Shown here: positions 10,250 through 18,777 of the stretch, in pieces
Layout: each line of letters begins with the position of its first letter
Numbering within the stretch: the first letter of the stretch is position 1
Assembly (NCBI GenBank): GCA_000721375.1
Contig: JOGW01000008.1
Location: 434,001 to 498,000, forward strand
Length of the DNA: 64,000 bases
From: Streptomyces sp. NRRL B-3428
GTDB lineage: Bacteria > Actinomycetota > Actinomycetes > Streptomycetales > Streptomycetaceae
Direction: 5' to 3'
Translations under genes and position numbers: made by a program
The notes under the pieces: generated by a model
What the model was told of the DNA's origin: nothing
The model's database searches: none
Seen by the model: only the letters and a program-made list of their open reading frames with translations

Positions 10250-11401
10250 GTGAGCAGCTCCACCGGACGTCATCGCAGGACCCGTACGTTCACCCTCGTC
10301 ACCGCCGTCGCCGTCGCGGCCGGTGCGGGAGGTGCCTGGCTGGGTCTCGCACCGGACGACGCGAGCGCGGCGGGCACGGTGGTGGTGTCGAACACCGCGG
10401 ACCTGGAGAAGGCCGTCGCGAACGCCTCGGCCGGCACGCTCATCCAGGTGCGCGGCGGCACGTACCAGCCGACGGCCACGCTCAAGAGCACCGCGAACGG
10501 AACCTCCGCGGCCCGCATCCAGCTCGTCGCGTACGGCAGCGAGAAGGTGAAGATCGACGGCTCCAAGCTGCCCTCGGGCTCCTGGCTGGCCGGGATCTAC
10601 GGCGACTACTGGACCGTCGCGAACATCACCTTCCAGAACTCCCCCGCCCAGGGCTTCGTGGCCACTTCGTCCGTCGGCGGCATCTTCAAGAACCTCGTCA
10701 CCGCGAACAACGGCGACTCGGGCTTCACGCTGCGCGGCGACGGCACCACCGGCAATCTGGTGCAGAACCTGGACAGCCACGGCAACTACGACGCCGCCAA
10801 CCACGGCCAGAACGCCGACGGCATCGCGGTCAAGTTCGGCTCCGGCAGCGGCAACAAGATCACCGGCGCCCGGCTTTTCAACAACGCGGATGACGGCCTC
10901 GACCTGTGGCAGTTCGCCACCCCGGTCACCATCGAGCACACCTGGGCCTTCGGCAACGGCAAGAACCGGTGGAACGACGCCGCGTTCGAGGGCAACGGCA
11001 ACGGTTTCAAGCTGGGCGGCGGCGGTGCAAGCGCCGCGCACGTGGTGAACAACAACGCCGCCTGGGACAACACCCTGCACGGCTTCACCGAGAACTCGAA
11101 CCCCGGCGCGATCATCCTCAACCGCAACACGGCCTACGCCAACAAGGAGTCCGGCTTCTACTTCGCCGCAGGCAAGGCCCGCCTCGCCCGCAACCTCGCG
11201 GTCGCCAACGGCACCGGCCTGGCCAAGCTGGGCACGGCCACGGTTTCGGCGGCCAACAACTGGGACAGCGGCGTGGGCACCCCCGCGTTCAAGTCCACCG
11301 ACGCCGCCTCGGTGTACGGCGCCCGCCAGGCGAACGGCGCACTGCCGGCGACGACGTTCCTGACTACGGGGAGCACCACCATCGGCTCGACGATGAACTA
11401 G
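10250..11401 (+). CDS. Secreted right-handed beta-helix pectate lyase (PL9-like)
   Basis: 383 aa from a GTG at 10250 with GGAAAGGA nine bases upstream. Signal peptide about residues 1-40, arginine-rich and then hydrophobic, ending DASA-AGTV. The mature protein is dominated by asparagine-rich, regularly spaced motifs (NITFQNSPAQGF, NLVTANNGDSGFTLRG, NTLHGFTENSNPGAIILNRN), the asparagine ladder of a parallel beta-helix, matching PL9 pectate lyases. It would cleave pectate by beta-elimination outside the cell, exposing arabinan side chains for the neighbouring enzymes. The PL9 assignment is by motif recall; PL1/PL3-like helices are an alternative. Confidence 0.82.
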   Translation: MSSSTGRHRRTRTFTLVTAVAVAAGAGGAWLGLAPDDASAAGTVVVSNTADLEKAVANASAGTLIQVRGGTYQPTATLKSTANGTSAARIQLVAYGSEKVKIDGSKLPSGSWLAGIYGDYWTVANITFQNSPAQGFVATSSVGGIFKNLVTANNGDSGFTLRGDGTTGNLVQNLDSHGNYDAANHGQNADGIAVKFGSGSGNKITGARLFNNADDGLDLWQFATPVTIEHTWAFGNGKNRWNDAAFEGNGNGFKLGGGGASAAHVVNNNAAWDNTLHGFTENSNPGAIILNRNTAYANKESGFYFAAGKARLARNLAVANGTGLAKLGTATVSAANNWDSGVGTPAFKSTDAASVYGARQANGALPATTFLTTGSTTIGSTMN

Positions 11402-11438
11402 CGCGACACCCGCCCCCGTTCATCGGGTGCGACCGGCG

Positions 11439-11470
11439 AGAGCCCCGCAGGATCGCTCCGGCGGGGCTCT
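11439..11470. terminator. Hairpin terminator between pectate lyase and anti-sigma-like gene
   Basis: Perfect 10-bp inverted repeat (11439-11448 and 11461-11470) with a 12-base loop, in the 86-bp gap between convergent genes. It could serve both strands. Confidence 0.7.
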
Positions 11471-11487
11471 GTGCCGCTGCAGCCCGG

Positions 11488-12378
11488 CTACTCGAAGTCG
11501 CCCTGCCACTCGGCCTGTTCGGCAGCGGTGCGCGCAGACACCGTGTACACGTCGTCGCCCGCGTCCCGCTCCCCCTGCGCGTGGTCGTACTGAGCGGCGA
11601 AGACATGCTCGCCCGCCGGGACCGTACGCCCCTGCCGGAGCGTCCAGCGGTAGACGAGACCGCCGTCCTGCCGCGTCACCGACACGGCGAAGTCCTCTGC
11701 GGGCAGGGACCGCCAGCTTCCGGTGTCCTGCGGATCGCCGTCGCCGGCGATCCGCAGCTCCACGGTGAGCCCGGTCAGCGGCTGCTCGGCCTTGACGGTG
11801 ATGTTGCTCTGCCCCCAGTAGGCGGAGCTCCCGGGGTCGATGGAGCCGTCCGCCCAAAGGAGTTCATCGGCCGGGACGGTCCGTACGGCCTTGTCCGTGG
11901 ACGCGGACGTGGACGTGGACGTGTCCTGCCCGCGGCCGGCCGGCCGCGACGGATCGCTGCTCGGCTCGGGCGGCTGCGGGCGCCGGGTGGAGGAGGAGTC
12001 GGGGCGGTCGGGCGTGGTCGTGACCTGCTCCGGTGTGGGCGTGGTGGCCACGGTCTGCGGAGCGCTCCCCTCACCGCGGACCGCCGAGGCAACGCCATAA
12101 CCGCCGGCCGCGAAGACTCCGGCCACCGCGGCCGTCGCACCCACCACCCGCAGCCAGGGCGCCACCGGCCGGCGCGCGGCAGCCCGCTCATGCGGCACCG
12201 GTGGCGCCGCCATGCCCCGCTGCACCCGGGCAAGCATCCGCGCCCGGTCGGGCCGGTGGCCGTGCGCGGCCTCCCGCAGCTGTCGGCGCAAGGCGTCGTG
12301 GCCCGCATCCGCTGTGCTGTCGTGCCGCTGCGGGGCATGCTCGGCCTCGGGTACACGGCGGTGTCCCCCGTTACCCAT
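11488..12378 (-). CDS. Membrane-anchored partner of the ECF sigma factor (putative)
   Basis: 296 aa with one transmembrane segment at about residues 68-93 (WLRVVGATAAVAGVFAAGGY). The charged N-terminal part of about 65 residues would be cytoplasmic. A Thr/Pro/Ser-rich linker (about 100-165) leads to an extracytoplasmic beta-rich domain (about 170-296). The start shares one base with the sigma stop (TGATG), so the two are coupled. No HxxxCxxC zinc anti-sigma motif is visible, so an anti-sigma role rests on position and topology only. It could instead be a sigma-dependent surface protein. Confidence 0.6.
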   Translation of the reverse strand: MGNGGHRRVPEAEHAPQRHDSTADAGHDALRRQLREAAHGHRPDRARMLARVQRGMAAPPVPHERAAARRPVAPWLRVVGATAAVAGVFAAGGYGVASAVRGEGSAPQTVATTPTPEQVTTTPDRPDSSSTRRPQPPEPSSDPSRPAGRGQDTSTSTSASTDKAVRTVPADELLWADGSIDPGSSAYWGQSNITVKAEQPLTGLTVELRIAGDGDPQDTGSWRSLPAEDFAVSVTRQDGGLVYRWTLRQGRTVPAGEHVFAAQYDHAQGERDAGDDVYTVSARTAAEQAEWQGDFE

Positions 12379-12956
12379 CAGTGCCTTCCTCCCGCGTCGG
12401 CGACGCTCATCCGCATACGGTGCAGGGCCGGTTGCGGACCGAGGGTGCGGTGCAGCTCCGCCATCCCCTTGGACGTCTGGCTCTTCACCGTACCGACCGA
12501 GACACCCAAGGTCTCGGCCACTTCCCTCTCCGACAGATCGAGGGCATGGCGCAGGACGACACAGGCACGTTTGCGGAACGGCAGTCTGCGCAGCGCCTCC
12601 TGGACATCCACCACCGCGGCTACGTCGGGGCCGTCGCTGCGTTCGCCGTGCCCCGCCCAGAACAAGGTGATGCGGCGCCGTTCCCGTACGGCGCTGCGGA
12701 TATGACTGCGCGCCATGTTGGCCACCACACCACGGGCGTACGCCGCCGGGTGTTCCGCGGCTCGCACCCGGTCCCAGCGATGCCACAGGGCGAGCAGCGC
12801 GTCGGCCGTGAGGTCGTCCGCTCCGTCGGCGTCGCCGGTCAGCAGGAAGGCGAGGCGGGAGAGCGACGCGTGGTGCTGCTCGAAGAAGCGGTGGAACTCC
12901 GCCGCGGCATCCGGTTCGGACGCGGCGACATCGCGGTTCCTGTGCCCTCTCATCAC
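12378..12956 (-). CDS. SigE-family ECF RNA polymerase sigma factor
   Basis: 192 aa. Sigma-70 region 2 is at about residues 20-85 (FEQHHASLSRLAFLLTGD, ALLALWHRWDRV) and region 4 at about 118-170 (ALRRLPFRKRACVVLRHALD, then the helix-turn-helix SEREVAETLGVSVGTVKSQT). There is no region 3, as expected for the ECF class. It should direct RNA polymerase to a small regulon, probably including its own operon. MM at the start leaves a one-codon ambiguity. The coupled downstream gene is the candidate regulator. The signal is unknown. Confidence 0.9.
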   Translation of the reverse strand: MMRGHRNRDVAASEPDAAAEFHRFFEQHHASLSRLAFLLTGDADGADDLTADALLALWHRWDRVRAAEHPAAYARGVVANMARSHIRSAVRERRRITLFWAGHGERSDGPDVAAVVDVQEALRRLPFRKRACVVLRHALDLSEREVAETLGVSVGTVKSQTSKGMAELHRTLGPQPALHRMRMSVADAGGRH

Positions 12957-13117
12957 TGACTCACCCGGACCTCATGCCTTGCGCTTGACGGCCACCACTC
13001 CGTACGAAATATCGAACGACGTATGTGGTTCCGAACAGGGGAACGCGTCACGCTAGAGGCACACACCACCGCGGTCAACTGCCCACAGTCGACTCGCCCC
13101 TTACACCCCTGTTTGCC

Positions 13118-13160
13118 GTCAGGCAGTCAGGCAGTCAGTCAGACAGTCAGACAGTCAGGA
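13118..13160. repeat. Tandem 8-bp repeats spanning the xdhC/paoD stop codon
   Basis: About five degenerate copies of TCAGGCAG/TCAGACAG in tandem. The stop codon of the leftward XdhC-family gene (13155-13157) lies inside the array, so repeat expansion could alter that protein's C-terminus. No other feature was found between 12957 and 13117. Confidence 0.8.
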
Positions 13161-14237
13161 GCTGAGCGGTCCGCCTGCCCGGCCGTAACGCGTCGCCACC
13201 ACTTCGGCGACGATCGACAAGGCGACCTCCTCGGGCGTACGTCCCCCGAGATCGAGCCCGATCGGCGACCTCAGCCGCGCCAACTCTGCGTCCCCCACGC
13301 CCGCTTCCCGCAGCCGCCGGTTGCGGTCCTCATGGGTGCGGCGCGACCCCATCGCCCCCACGTACGCGACCGGCAGGCGCAACGCCAGTTCCAAGAGCGG
13401 CACATCGAACTTGGGGTCGTGGGTGAGGACGCACAGCACGGTCCGCCCGTCGACCCGGGTGCCGCGCAGATAGCGGTGCGGCCAGTCGACCACGAGCTCG
13501 TCGGCCTCGGGGAAGCGGGCCCGCGTGGTGAAGACCTCGCGGGCGTCGCACACGGTCACGTGATAGCCGAGGAACTTGCCCGCGCGCACCAGCGCGGACG
13601 CGAAGTCGATCGAGCCGAACACGATCATCCGGGGCGGCGGCAGGCTCGACTCCACGAACACGGTGAGCCCGCCCGGGCACCGCGAGCCGTCCTCGGACAG
13701 CTCGACGGTGCCGGTGCGGCCGCTCGCGAGCAGTGCGCCCGCCTCGTCGGCGACGGTGCGGGCGAGGGGGTCGACGAGCGTCCCGTCGTACGAACCGTCG
13801 CTGCGGACCACCACGGCCCGGCCCACCAGTTCGGCGGGCCCGCGCACCACTCGGGCGAGGGCCACGCCCTCGTCGCGGGTGGCCGACTCGACCGCCGCAT
13901 GGAACAGGGGACGCTCCACGACGTCGGCGCCGACCGGCGTGACCAGGATGTCGATCACACCACCGCAGGTGAGCCCCACCGCGAAGGCGTCCTCGTCGCT
14001 GTACCCGAACCGTTCGAGCGCGGGCTCGCCGTCCACGAGGGACTGTGCGCACAACTCGTAGACCGCACCCTCGACGCAGCCACCCGAGACCGACCCGATG
14101 ACCGTGCCTTCGGCGTCCACCGCGAGCGCGGCACCCGGACCGCGCGGTGCGCTGCCGCTCGCACCGACCACCGTGGCCACCGCGAAGGCCCGGCCATCGG
14201 CCAGCCACTCGGTCAACTGCCCGGCGACATCAAGCAT
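13155..14237 (-). CDS. XdhC/CoxI-family molybdenum-cofactor maturation protein (PaoD-like)
   Basis: 360 aa. The N-terminal XdhC_CoxI domain (about 10-80) has ASGSAPRGPGAALAV and SVSGGCVEGAVYE. The C-terminal Rossmann half (about 195-350) has MIVFGSIDFASALVRAG, THDPKFDVPLLE and YVGAMGSRRTHEDR. This family binds molybdenum cofactor, supports its sulfuration and inserts it into xanthine-dehydrogenase-type enzymes. It is last in the operon after the Mo subunit, overlapping it by 8 bases, as PaoD (YagQ) is in E. coli paoABCD. E. coli PaoD is about 318 aa, so this one is slightly longer. Confidence 0.85.
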   Translation of the reverse strand: MLDVAGQLTEWLADGRAFAVATVVGASGSAPRGPGAALAVDAEGTVIGSVSGGCVEGAVYELCAQSLVDGEPALERFGYSDEDAFAVGLTCGGVIDILVTPVGADVVERPLFHAAVESATRDEGVALARVVRGPAELVGRAVVVRSDGSYDGTLVDPLARTVADEAGALLASGRTGTVELSEDGSRCPGGLTVFVESSLPPPRMIVFGSIDFASALVRAGKFLGYHVTVCDAREVFTTRARFPEADELVVDWPHRYLRGTRVDGRTVLCVLTHDPKFDVPLLELALRLPVAYVGAMGSRRTHEDRNRRLREAGVGDAELARLRSPIGLDLGGRTPEEVALSIVAEVVATRYGRAGGPLSS

Positions 14238-16350
14238 CGCGGGACTCTCCGGCGAGGACGCGGTCGGGCCGGATCGGCAGCTGCCGCTGCCGTACACCCG
14301 TCGCATGCCATACGGCGTTGGCGATCGCCGCCGCCGCGCCCACGATGCCGACCTCACCGACCCCCTTGATCCCGACCGGATCGCCGGGCGTCGGATCATC
14401 CACCCAGTCCGCCTCGATGTGCTCGACATCGGCGTGCGAGGCGACGTGGTAGCCCGCGAGGTCGGAGCCGACGAGACCGCCGGAGGCCTGGTCGCGTACG
14501 GCCTCCTCGTGCAGAGCCATGGAGACGCCCCAGACCATGCCGCCGACGAGCTGGCTGCGTGCGGTAAGCGGATTGACGATCCGGCCGGCCGCGAACATGC
14601 CGAGCATCCGCCGCACCCGCACCTCACCGGTGGCGGGATCCACCGCGACCTCGGCGAACTGGGCGCCGTAGGAGTGCCGTTCGGCCGGTGTCTGGCCGGC
14701 CAGCGCGGTCGTGCTGTCCGCGCGGACGGTGATCCCGTCGGCCGGGATGTCCACGCCGAGCGCGAGCCGCTCACGCAGTTCCTCGGCCGCCGGAATGATC
14801 GCCCAGGCCCATGAGCTGGTGCCGGCCGAACCGCCCGCGATCCACGCGGGCCCGAACTCGCTGTCCCCGATGCGTACTTGGACCTGCTCGGGCGCCACCC
14901 GCAGCGCGTCGGCCGCGATCAGCTGGAGCGCGGTCCGCGCACCCGTACCGATGTCGGCCGCGGCGATCCGCAGGGTGAAGGTGCCGTCCGCCCAGGCGGT
15001 CACACCCGCAGTCGACGGTACGGCGAAGGCGTGGAAGGTGGCGGCGGCGACCCCGGTGCCGAGCAGCCAGCGCCCGTCACGGCGTACGCGCGGCCGTGGA
15101 TCGCGAGCGGCCCAGCCGAACCTGCGGGCGCCCTCGTCGAGGCAGGCCAGGAGATTGCGCCCACCGAAGGGCAGCCCGCTCAGCGGGCCCACCGCGGGTT
15201 CGTTGCGCACCCTGAGCTCGATCGGATCGATCCCGGTGCGCTCGGCGAGTTCGTCGAGCGCCGACTCCAGGGCGAACGATCCCGAGGCCATACCCGGGGC
15301 GCGCATCGACGTGGGTGTCGGCACGTCGAGCCGTACGACCCGGGCGGCAGTGCGATGCGCGGCGGCGTCGTACAGCACGCGCCCCGCGGCGGCTCCCGGC
15401 TCCACGAACTCGGCCACACTCGATGTCTGGCTCACCGAATCGTGCAGCAGCGCCCGCAGCCGCCCGTCGGCATCGGCGCCGAGCCGTACGCGCTGCGCGG
15501 TGGGGCTGCGGTAGCCGGCGAGGCTGAACATCTGCCGCCGGGTCATGGCCACGCGCACCGGACGCCGCAGTGCGGTGGCCGCCATCACGGCCGCGATCTG
15601 GTGCACCCGTACGCCCTTGGAGCCGAAGCCCCCACCGACGTGCTCGGAGCGCACCCGCACCGTTGCGGGGTCGAGCTCGAAGGCCTTGGCGAGATCCTCC
15701 GCCACCCAGCTCGCACCCTGGTTGGAGTCGAGCACTTCGAGGCGCCCGTCCTGCCAGTGGGCGGTGGCGGCGTGCGGCTCCATCGGATTGTGGTGCTCTT
15801 CGGGCGTCGTGTACGCGGCGTCGACGACCACCGCGGACGCCGCCAACTCGCGCTCCTGGTCTCCTTTTTCGACAGTCGCCGGTACGACGCCGTCCAGCGC
15901 GTAGGCATCCGGGCGGTCCCCCGAGAAGGCCGTGTCATGCTGCTCGACGTCGTACTCGACGACCAGCGCATCGGCGGCCGCCCGCGCCTGCTCGGGTGTC
16001 TCGGCGACCACGAGCGCGACGGGCCAGCCCCAGTGCGGCACCCGGTCGTCCTGGAAAGCGCGCACCGTCGGATCGGGTGCGCTGCCCATGATGCTCGGGT
16101 AATCGCCCTTCACGCGGGGCGCGTTGAGGTGATGCAGGACGGTGACGACTCCGGGCATCGCGCGTACGGCCGTGTCGTCGACCGTACGGATCCGGCCGCG
16201 CGCGATCGTGGAGAGCACCAGACTGCCGTGGGCGAGTCCGGTGAGCGGGATATCGCCGGTGTAGCGGGCGGCGCCGGTGATCTTCTCGCGGCCCTCGACC
16301 CGGGTGCGTGCGGTGCCGATCGAGGTCACCGCGGGGATGGTGGTGGTCAT
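14230..16350 (-). CDS. Molybdopterin-binding subunit of PaoC-type aldehyde oxidoreductase
   Basis: 706 aa, close to E. coli PaoC (732 aa). The small domain is at residues 1-130 (GREKITGAARYTGD). The Mo-binding parts include HVGGGFGSKG, PTSMRAPGMASGSFALE and the C-terminal GIKGVGEVGIVGA, whose Glu is the catalytic base of xanthine-oxidase-family enzymes. The complex oxidises aldehydes or N-heterocycles with water as oxygen donor, passing electrons through FeS and FAD subunits. Overlaps the genes on both sides by a few bases. PaoC-type is preferred to xanthine dehydrogenase because of the FAD subunit's extra cysteines. Confidence 0.88.
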   Translation of the reverse strand: MTTTIPAVTSIGTARTRVEGREKITGAARYTGDIPLTGLAHGSLVLSTIARGRIRTVDDTAVRAMPGVVTVLHHLNAPRVKGDYPSIMGSAPDPTVRAFQDDRVPHWGWPVALVVAETPEQARAAADALVVEYDVEQHDTAFSGDRPDAYALDGVVPATVEKGDQERELAASAVVVDAAYTTPEEHHNPMEPHAATAHWQDGRLEVLDSNQGASWVAEDLAKAFELDPATVRVRSEHVGGGFGSKGVRVHQIAAVMAATALRRPVRVAMTRRQMFSLAGYRSPTAQRVRLGADADGRLRALLHDSVSQTSSVAEFVEPGAAAGRVLYDAAAHRTAARVVRLDVPTPTSMRAPGMASGSFALESALDELAERTGIDPIELRVRNEPAVGPLSGLPFGGRNLLACLDEGARRFGWAARDPRPRVRRDGRWLLGTGVAAATFHAFAVPSTAGVTAWADGTFTLRIAAADIGTGARTALQLIAADALRVAPEQVQVRIGDSEFGPAWIAGGSAGTSSWAWAIIPAAEELRERLALGVDIPADGITVRADSTTALAGQTPAERHSYGAQFAEVAVDPATGEVRVRRMLGMFAAGRIVNPLTARSQLVGGMVWGVSMALHEEAVRDQASGGLVGSDLAGYHVASHADVEHIEADWVDDPTPGDPVGIKGVGEVGIVGAAAAIANAVWHATGVRQRQLPIRPDRVLAGESRDA

Positions 16351-17342
16351 CGGACCGTTCCTTCCTCGGCTTCGGCGAGTTCGCTCAGCACGGCGACGGT
16401 GAGATTGCGCAGCAGCGTGACCTTGTAGCCGTTGTTGGCCAGCGGTCGCGCTGCCGAGAGTTCGGCGTCCGCGGCGGCCGCGAACCGCTCGGCCGTGGCG
16501 GGCGCGCCGAGCAGCAGAGCCTCGGCCGTACGGGCCCGCCAGGGCCTGGAAGCCACCGCGCCGAACGCCAGCCTGACGTCTCGCACCACTGCATCGCGTA
16601 CCTCCAGGACTGCCGCGACCGAACCGATCGCGAAGGCGTACGAGGCACGCTCACGCACCTTGCGGTAGCGGGCCAGGGCCGGCGCGGCCGGCAGGGTCAC
16701 CGCGGTGATCAGGGCGCCGGGCGGCAGCGCGGTCTCGCGGTGCGGAGTGTCACCGACGGGCAGGTAGAAGTCCGCCAGCGTCAACTCCCCCACCCCATGG
16801 GGCGTTTGATACGAGACCACCGCGTCGTAGGCGGCCAGCGCGACGCCCATGTCGGACGGATGCACGGCCACGCAATGCTCGGAGGCCCCGAGGATGGCGG
16901 CATTGCGGTGCTCGCCCCGGACGGCCGGGCAGCCGCTGCCGGGCTCGCGCTTGTTGCAGGGCTTGGTGATGTCCGTGAAGTACCCGCAGCGTGTGCGCTG
17001 CAGCAGATTGCCGCCGACGGTGGCCATGTTGCGCAGCTGGCCCGACGCCCCCGCGAGCACTGCCTGGCTCAACGCCGGGTAACGGCGGCGGACTTCGGGG
17101 TGGGCGGCGAGATCGCTGTTGGTGACGGTCGCACCGATCCGCAGTCCGCCGTCCCCTGTCGCCTCGATCCCGTCCAACCGCAGCTCACGGATGTCGATCA
17201 GCCGCTCGGGGCTTTCCACTCCGGCCTTCATCAGATCGACGAGATTGGTGCCGCCGCCGAGGAAACGAGCCCCCGGGTCGGCGTCGAGCAGGGCGACGGC
17301 GCCCGCCACATCGGTGGCGCGCCGGTATGAGAACTCCTTCAT
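16347..17342 (-). CDS. FAD-binding subunit with extra [4Fe-4S] motif (PaoB-type)
   Basis: 331 aa (E. coli PaoB is about 318). The FAD-binding PCMH domain starts FSYRRATDVAGAVALL, with FLGGGTNLVDLMK and NMATVGGNLLQRTRC. After that motif comes a cysteine-bearing insertion (CGYF...CNKREPGSGC...SEHC, about residues 110-160) matching the additional [4Fe-4S] loop of PaoB/HcrB-type subunits, which xanthine dehydrogenases lack. The CO dehydrogenase C-terminal domain follows. The start ATG at 17342 overlaps the 2Fe-2S gene stop by 4 bases. Confidence 0.88.
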   Translation of the reverse strand: MKEFSYRRATDVAGAVALLDADPGARFLGGGTNLVDLMKAGVESPERLIDIRELRLDGIEATGDGGLRIGATVTNSDLAAHPEVRRRYPALSQAVLAGASGQLRNMATVGGNLLQRTRCGYFTDITKPCNKREPGSGCPAVRGEHRNAAILGASEHCVAVHPSDMGVALAAYDAVVSYQTPHGVGELTLADFYLPVGDTPHRETALPPGALITAVTLPAAPALARYRKVRERASYAFAIGSVAAVLEVRDAVVRDVRLAFGAVASRPWRARTAEALLLGAPATAERFAAAADAELSAARPLANNGYKVTLLRNLTVAVLSELAEAEEGTVR

Positions 17343-17929
17343 GCCACGGCCTCCTCGTCGACTGCCGTGCGGGCGCGCGAGGCCTCTGCCGCGTATCCGA
17401 CGGCCTTGACGATCGAGGTGTACGCGCCGCAGCGGCAGAGGTTTCCGCTCATCCGCTCCCGGATCTCCTCCGGGGTCAGCGGCTGCGCCGCCGCCTCGGG
17501 GCCGACATCGGTGGTCGCGGCGCTGGGCCAGCCCGCCGCATGCTCCTCGATCACGGCGATCGCCGAGCAGATCTGCCCGGGCGTGCAGTAGCCGCACTGG
17601 AAACCGTCGAATTCGAGGAACGCCTGTTGTACGGGGTGGAGTTCATGCTCGCCGGGAGCGATGCCCTCGATGGTGGTGATCTCGCGCCCCTCGGCCGCGA
17701 CGGCGAGCTGCAGACAGGACAGCGAGCGGCGGCCGTCGACAAGGAGGGTGCACGCCCCGCACTGGCCGTGGTCGCAGCCCTTCTTCGTACCGGTCAGGTC
17801 GAGCCGCTCACGCAGGGCGTCGAGCAGGGTGGTGCGGTGGTCGACGGTGAGGGTGCGCTTCTCCCCGTTGACGTTGAGGATGATGGACCCGGCCGTCTGC
17901 GAAGCGGTCGGGTCGGAAGACGAAGTCAT
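17339..17929 (-). CDS. [2Fe-2S] subunit of aldehyde oxidoreductase (PaoA-type)
   Basis: 196 aa from the ATG at 17929, which has GAGGG seven bases upstream. The plant-type ferredoxin domain has GTKKGCDHGQCGACTLLVDG (three cluster-I cysteines), and the C-terminal helical domain has FQCGYCTPGQ and NLCRCGAY for cluster II. E. coli PaoA carries a Tat signal; none is visible here, so this enzyme is probably cytoplasmic. Extending the start to about 18004 would abut the operator at 18006, making it unlikely. First gene of the operon, divergent from a TetR regulator. Confidence 0.88.
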   Translation of the reverse strand: MTSSSDPTASQTAGSIILNVNGEKRTLTVDHRTTLLDALRERLDLTGTKKGCDHGQCGACTLLVDGRRSLSCLQLAVAAEGREITTIEGIAPGEHELHPVQQAFLEFDGFQCGYCTPGQICSAIAVIEEHAAGWPSAATTDVGPEAAAQPLTPEEIRERMSGNLCRCGAYTSIVKAVGYAAEASRARTAVDEEAVA

Positions 17930-18005
17930 GATCAGCCCTCTGTTCGCGTGGCCGCCTACCCGGCGGTGTGCAATGGCTGCAGATCTCGATACTCTGGAAT
18001 TCAAC

Positions 18006-18051
18006 CGGACAGTTGTCCGTTACCCAGAAACGTACCGGACAGCTGTCCGGT
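18006..18051. promoter_or_regulatory. Twin palindromic operators between the pao-like operon and tetR
   Basis: Site 1 at 18006-18019 has arms CGGACA/TGTCCG around GT. Site 2 at 18034-18051 is a perfect 18-bp palindrome with the core CGGACAGCTGTCCG. Centres are 30 bp apart, about three helical turns. The pair lies between two divergent start codons, the expected place for a TetR-family repressor to control both itself and the oxidoreductase. The sites are read directly; the regulator assignment is inference. Confidence 0.75.
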
Positions 18052-18114
18052 TAGCAAGAAGACACGTCGACGGCCGCCAGTATGGGGGACGTAGCAGGAG
18101 GAATGGGGCAGGCC

Positions 18115-18696
18115 ATGGCGCAGCGACCGGAGTCGGAGCAGAAGGCCGCGCCGCTGCGCTCGGACGCCCAGCGCAACCGGGAGCGGATCCTCGAGGTCGC
18201 CCTGGCCGAGATGACCCGCGACCCGGGCACCCCGCTGAGTGCGATCGCCCGTAAGGCGGGGGTCGGCCAGGGCACCTTCTACCGGAACTTCCCCAGCCGG
18301 GACGAGCTGATCATCGAGGTCTTCCGGCATGAGATGGCGCGGGTGGCCGACAGCGCGGCCGAGCTCCTGGCGGACATGGCGCCCGATGCGGCGCTGCGCG
18401 CCTGGATGGACCGCCTCGCCGACCACGCCCTGGCGAAGGCGGGTCTGATGGAGGCGATGCGCCAGGCCATGAGCGCCACCGGCACGGAGAAGCCGTCACC
18501 GGCCGGCCTCATCGCGGCGGTGACGACGCTGCTCACCGCGGGCCAGGAGGCCGGCACGATCCGCACGGGTGTGACGGCGGAGGACTTCTTCTATCTGATC
18601 GCGGGCCTGTTCAGCATCCCGACCGACGACCAGTGGAAGGAGCGGTCCACGCGGATGCTGGACCTGGTGATGGACGGCCTGCGGGCCCGCTCGTGA
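18115..18696 (+). CDS. TetR-family repressor, probable regulator of the pao-like operon
   Basis: 193 aa from ATG 18115; in-frame ATGs at 18103 and 18082 are possible, but the AGGAGGA at 18096-18102 touches the 18103 codon and 18082 has no ribosome site. The HTH is at about residues 17-62: RILEVALAEMTRDPGTPLSAIARKAGVGQGTFYRNFPSRDEL. The C-terminal ligand pocket spans the rest. It faces the aldehyde oxidoreductase operon across twin palindromes and so probably senses an aldehyde or related compound. The ligand is unknown. The last codons are copied in the tandem repeat just downstream. Confidence 0.88.
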   Translation: MAQRPESEQKAAPLRSDAQRNRERILEVALAEMTRDPGTPLSAIARKAGVGQGTFYRNFPSRDELIIEVFRHEMARVADSAAELLADMAPDAALRAWMDRLADHALAKAGLMEAMRQAMSATGTEKPSPAGLIAAVTTLLTAGQEAGTIRTGVTAEDFFYLIAGLFSIPTDDQWKERSTRMLDLVMDGLRARS

Positions 18697-18770
18697 CGGC
18701 CGCGCTCCAGCCCGCTCGTGACGTGCACGTTCGAGCCCGCTCGTGACGTGCGCGTTCGAGCCCGCTGAAC
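18684..18770. repeat. 25-bp tandem repeat copied from the tetR stop-codon region
   Basis: Units begin at about 18684 (diverged, containing the last codons and TGA of tetR), 18709 and 18734 (one mismatch between them), with a partial unit at 18759. The sequence fills the gap to the convergent methyltransferase gene. Confidence 0.85.
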
Positions 18771-18777
18771 ACGGCCC

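Noticed and set aside
6596..11401. A 1601-codon open frame on the + strand
   Set aside because: It runs antisense through two glycosidase genes with known motifs and only its last 383 codons are real (the pectate lyase, starting at a GTG with signal peptide at 10250). High GC3 produces such shadows.
17930..18004. An N-terminally extended PaoA start at 18004
   Set aside because: It would abut the first operator, has no ribosome site, and adds no recognisable Tat signal; ATG 17929 has GAGGG at good spacing.
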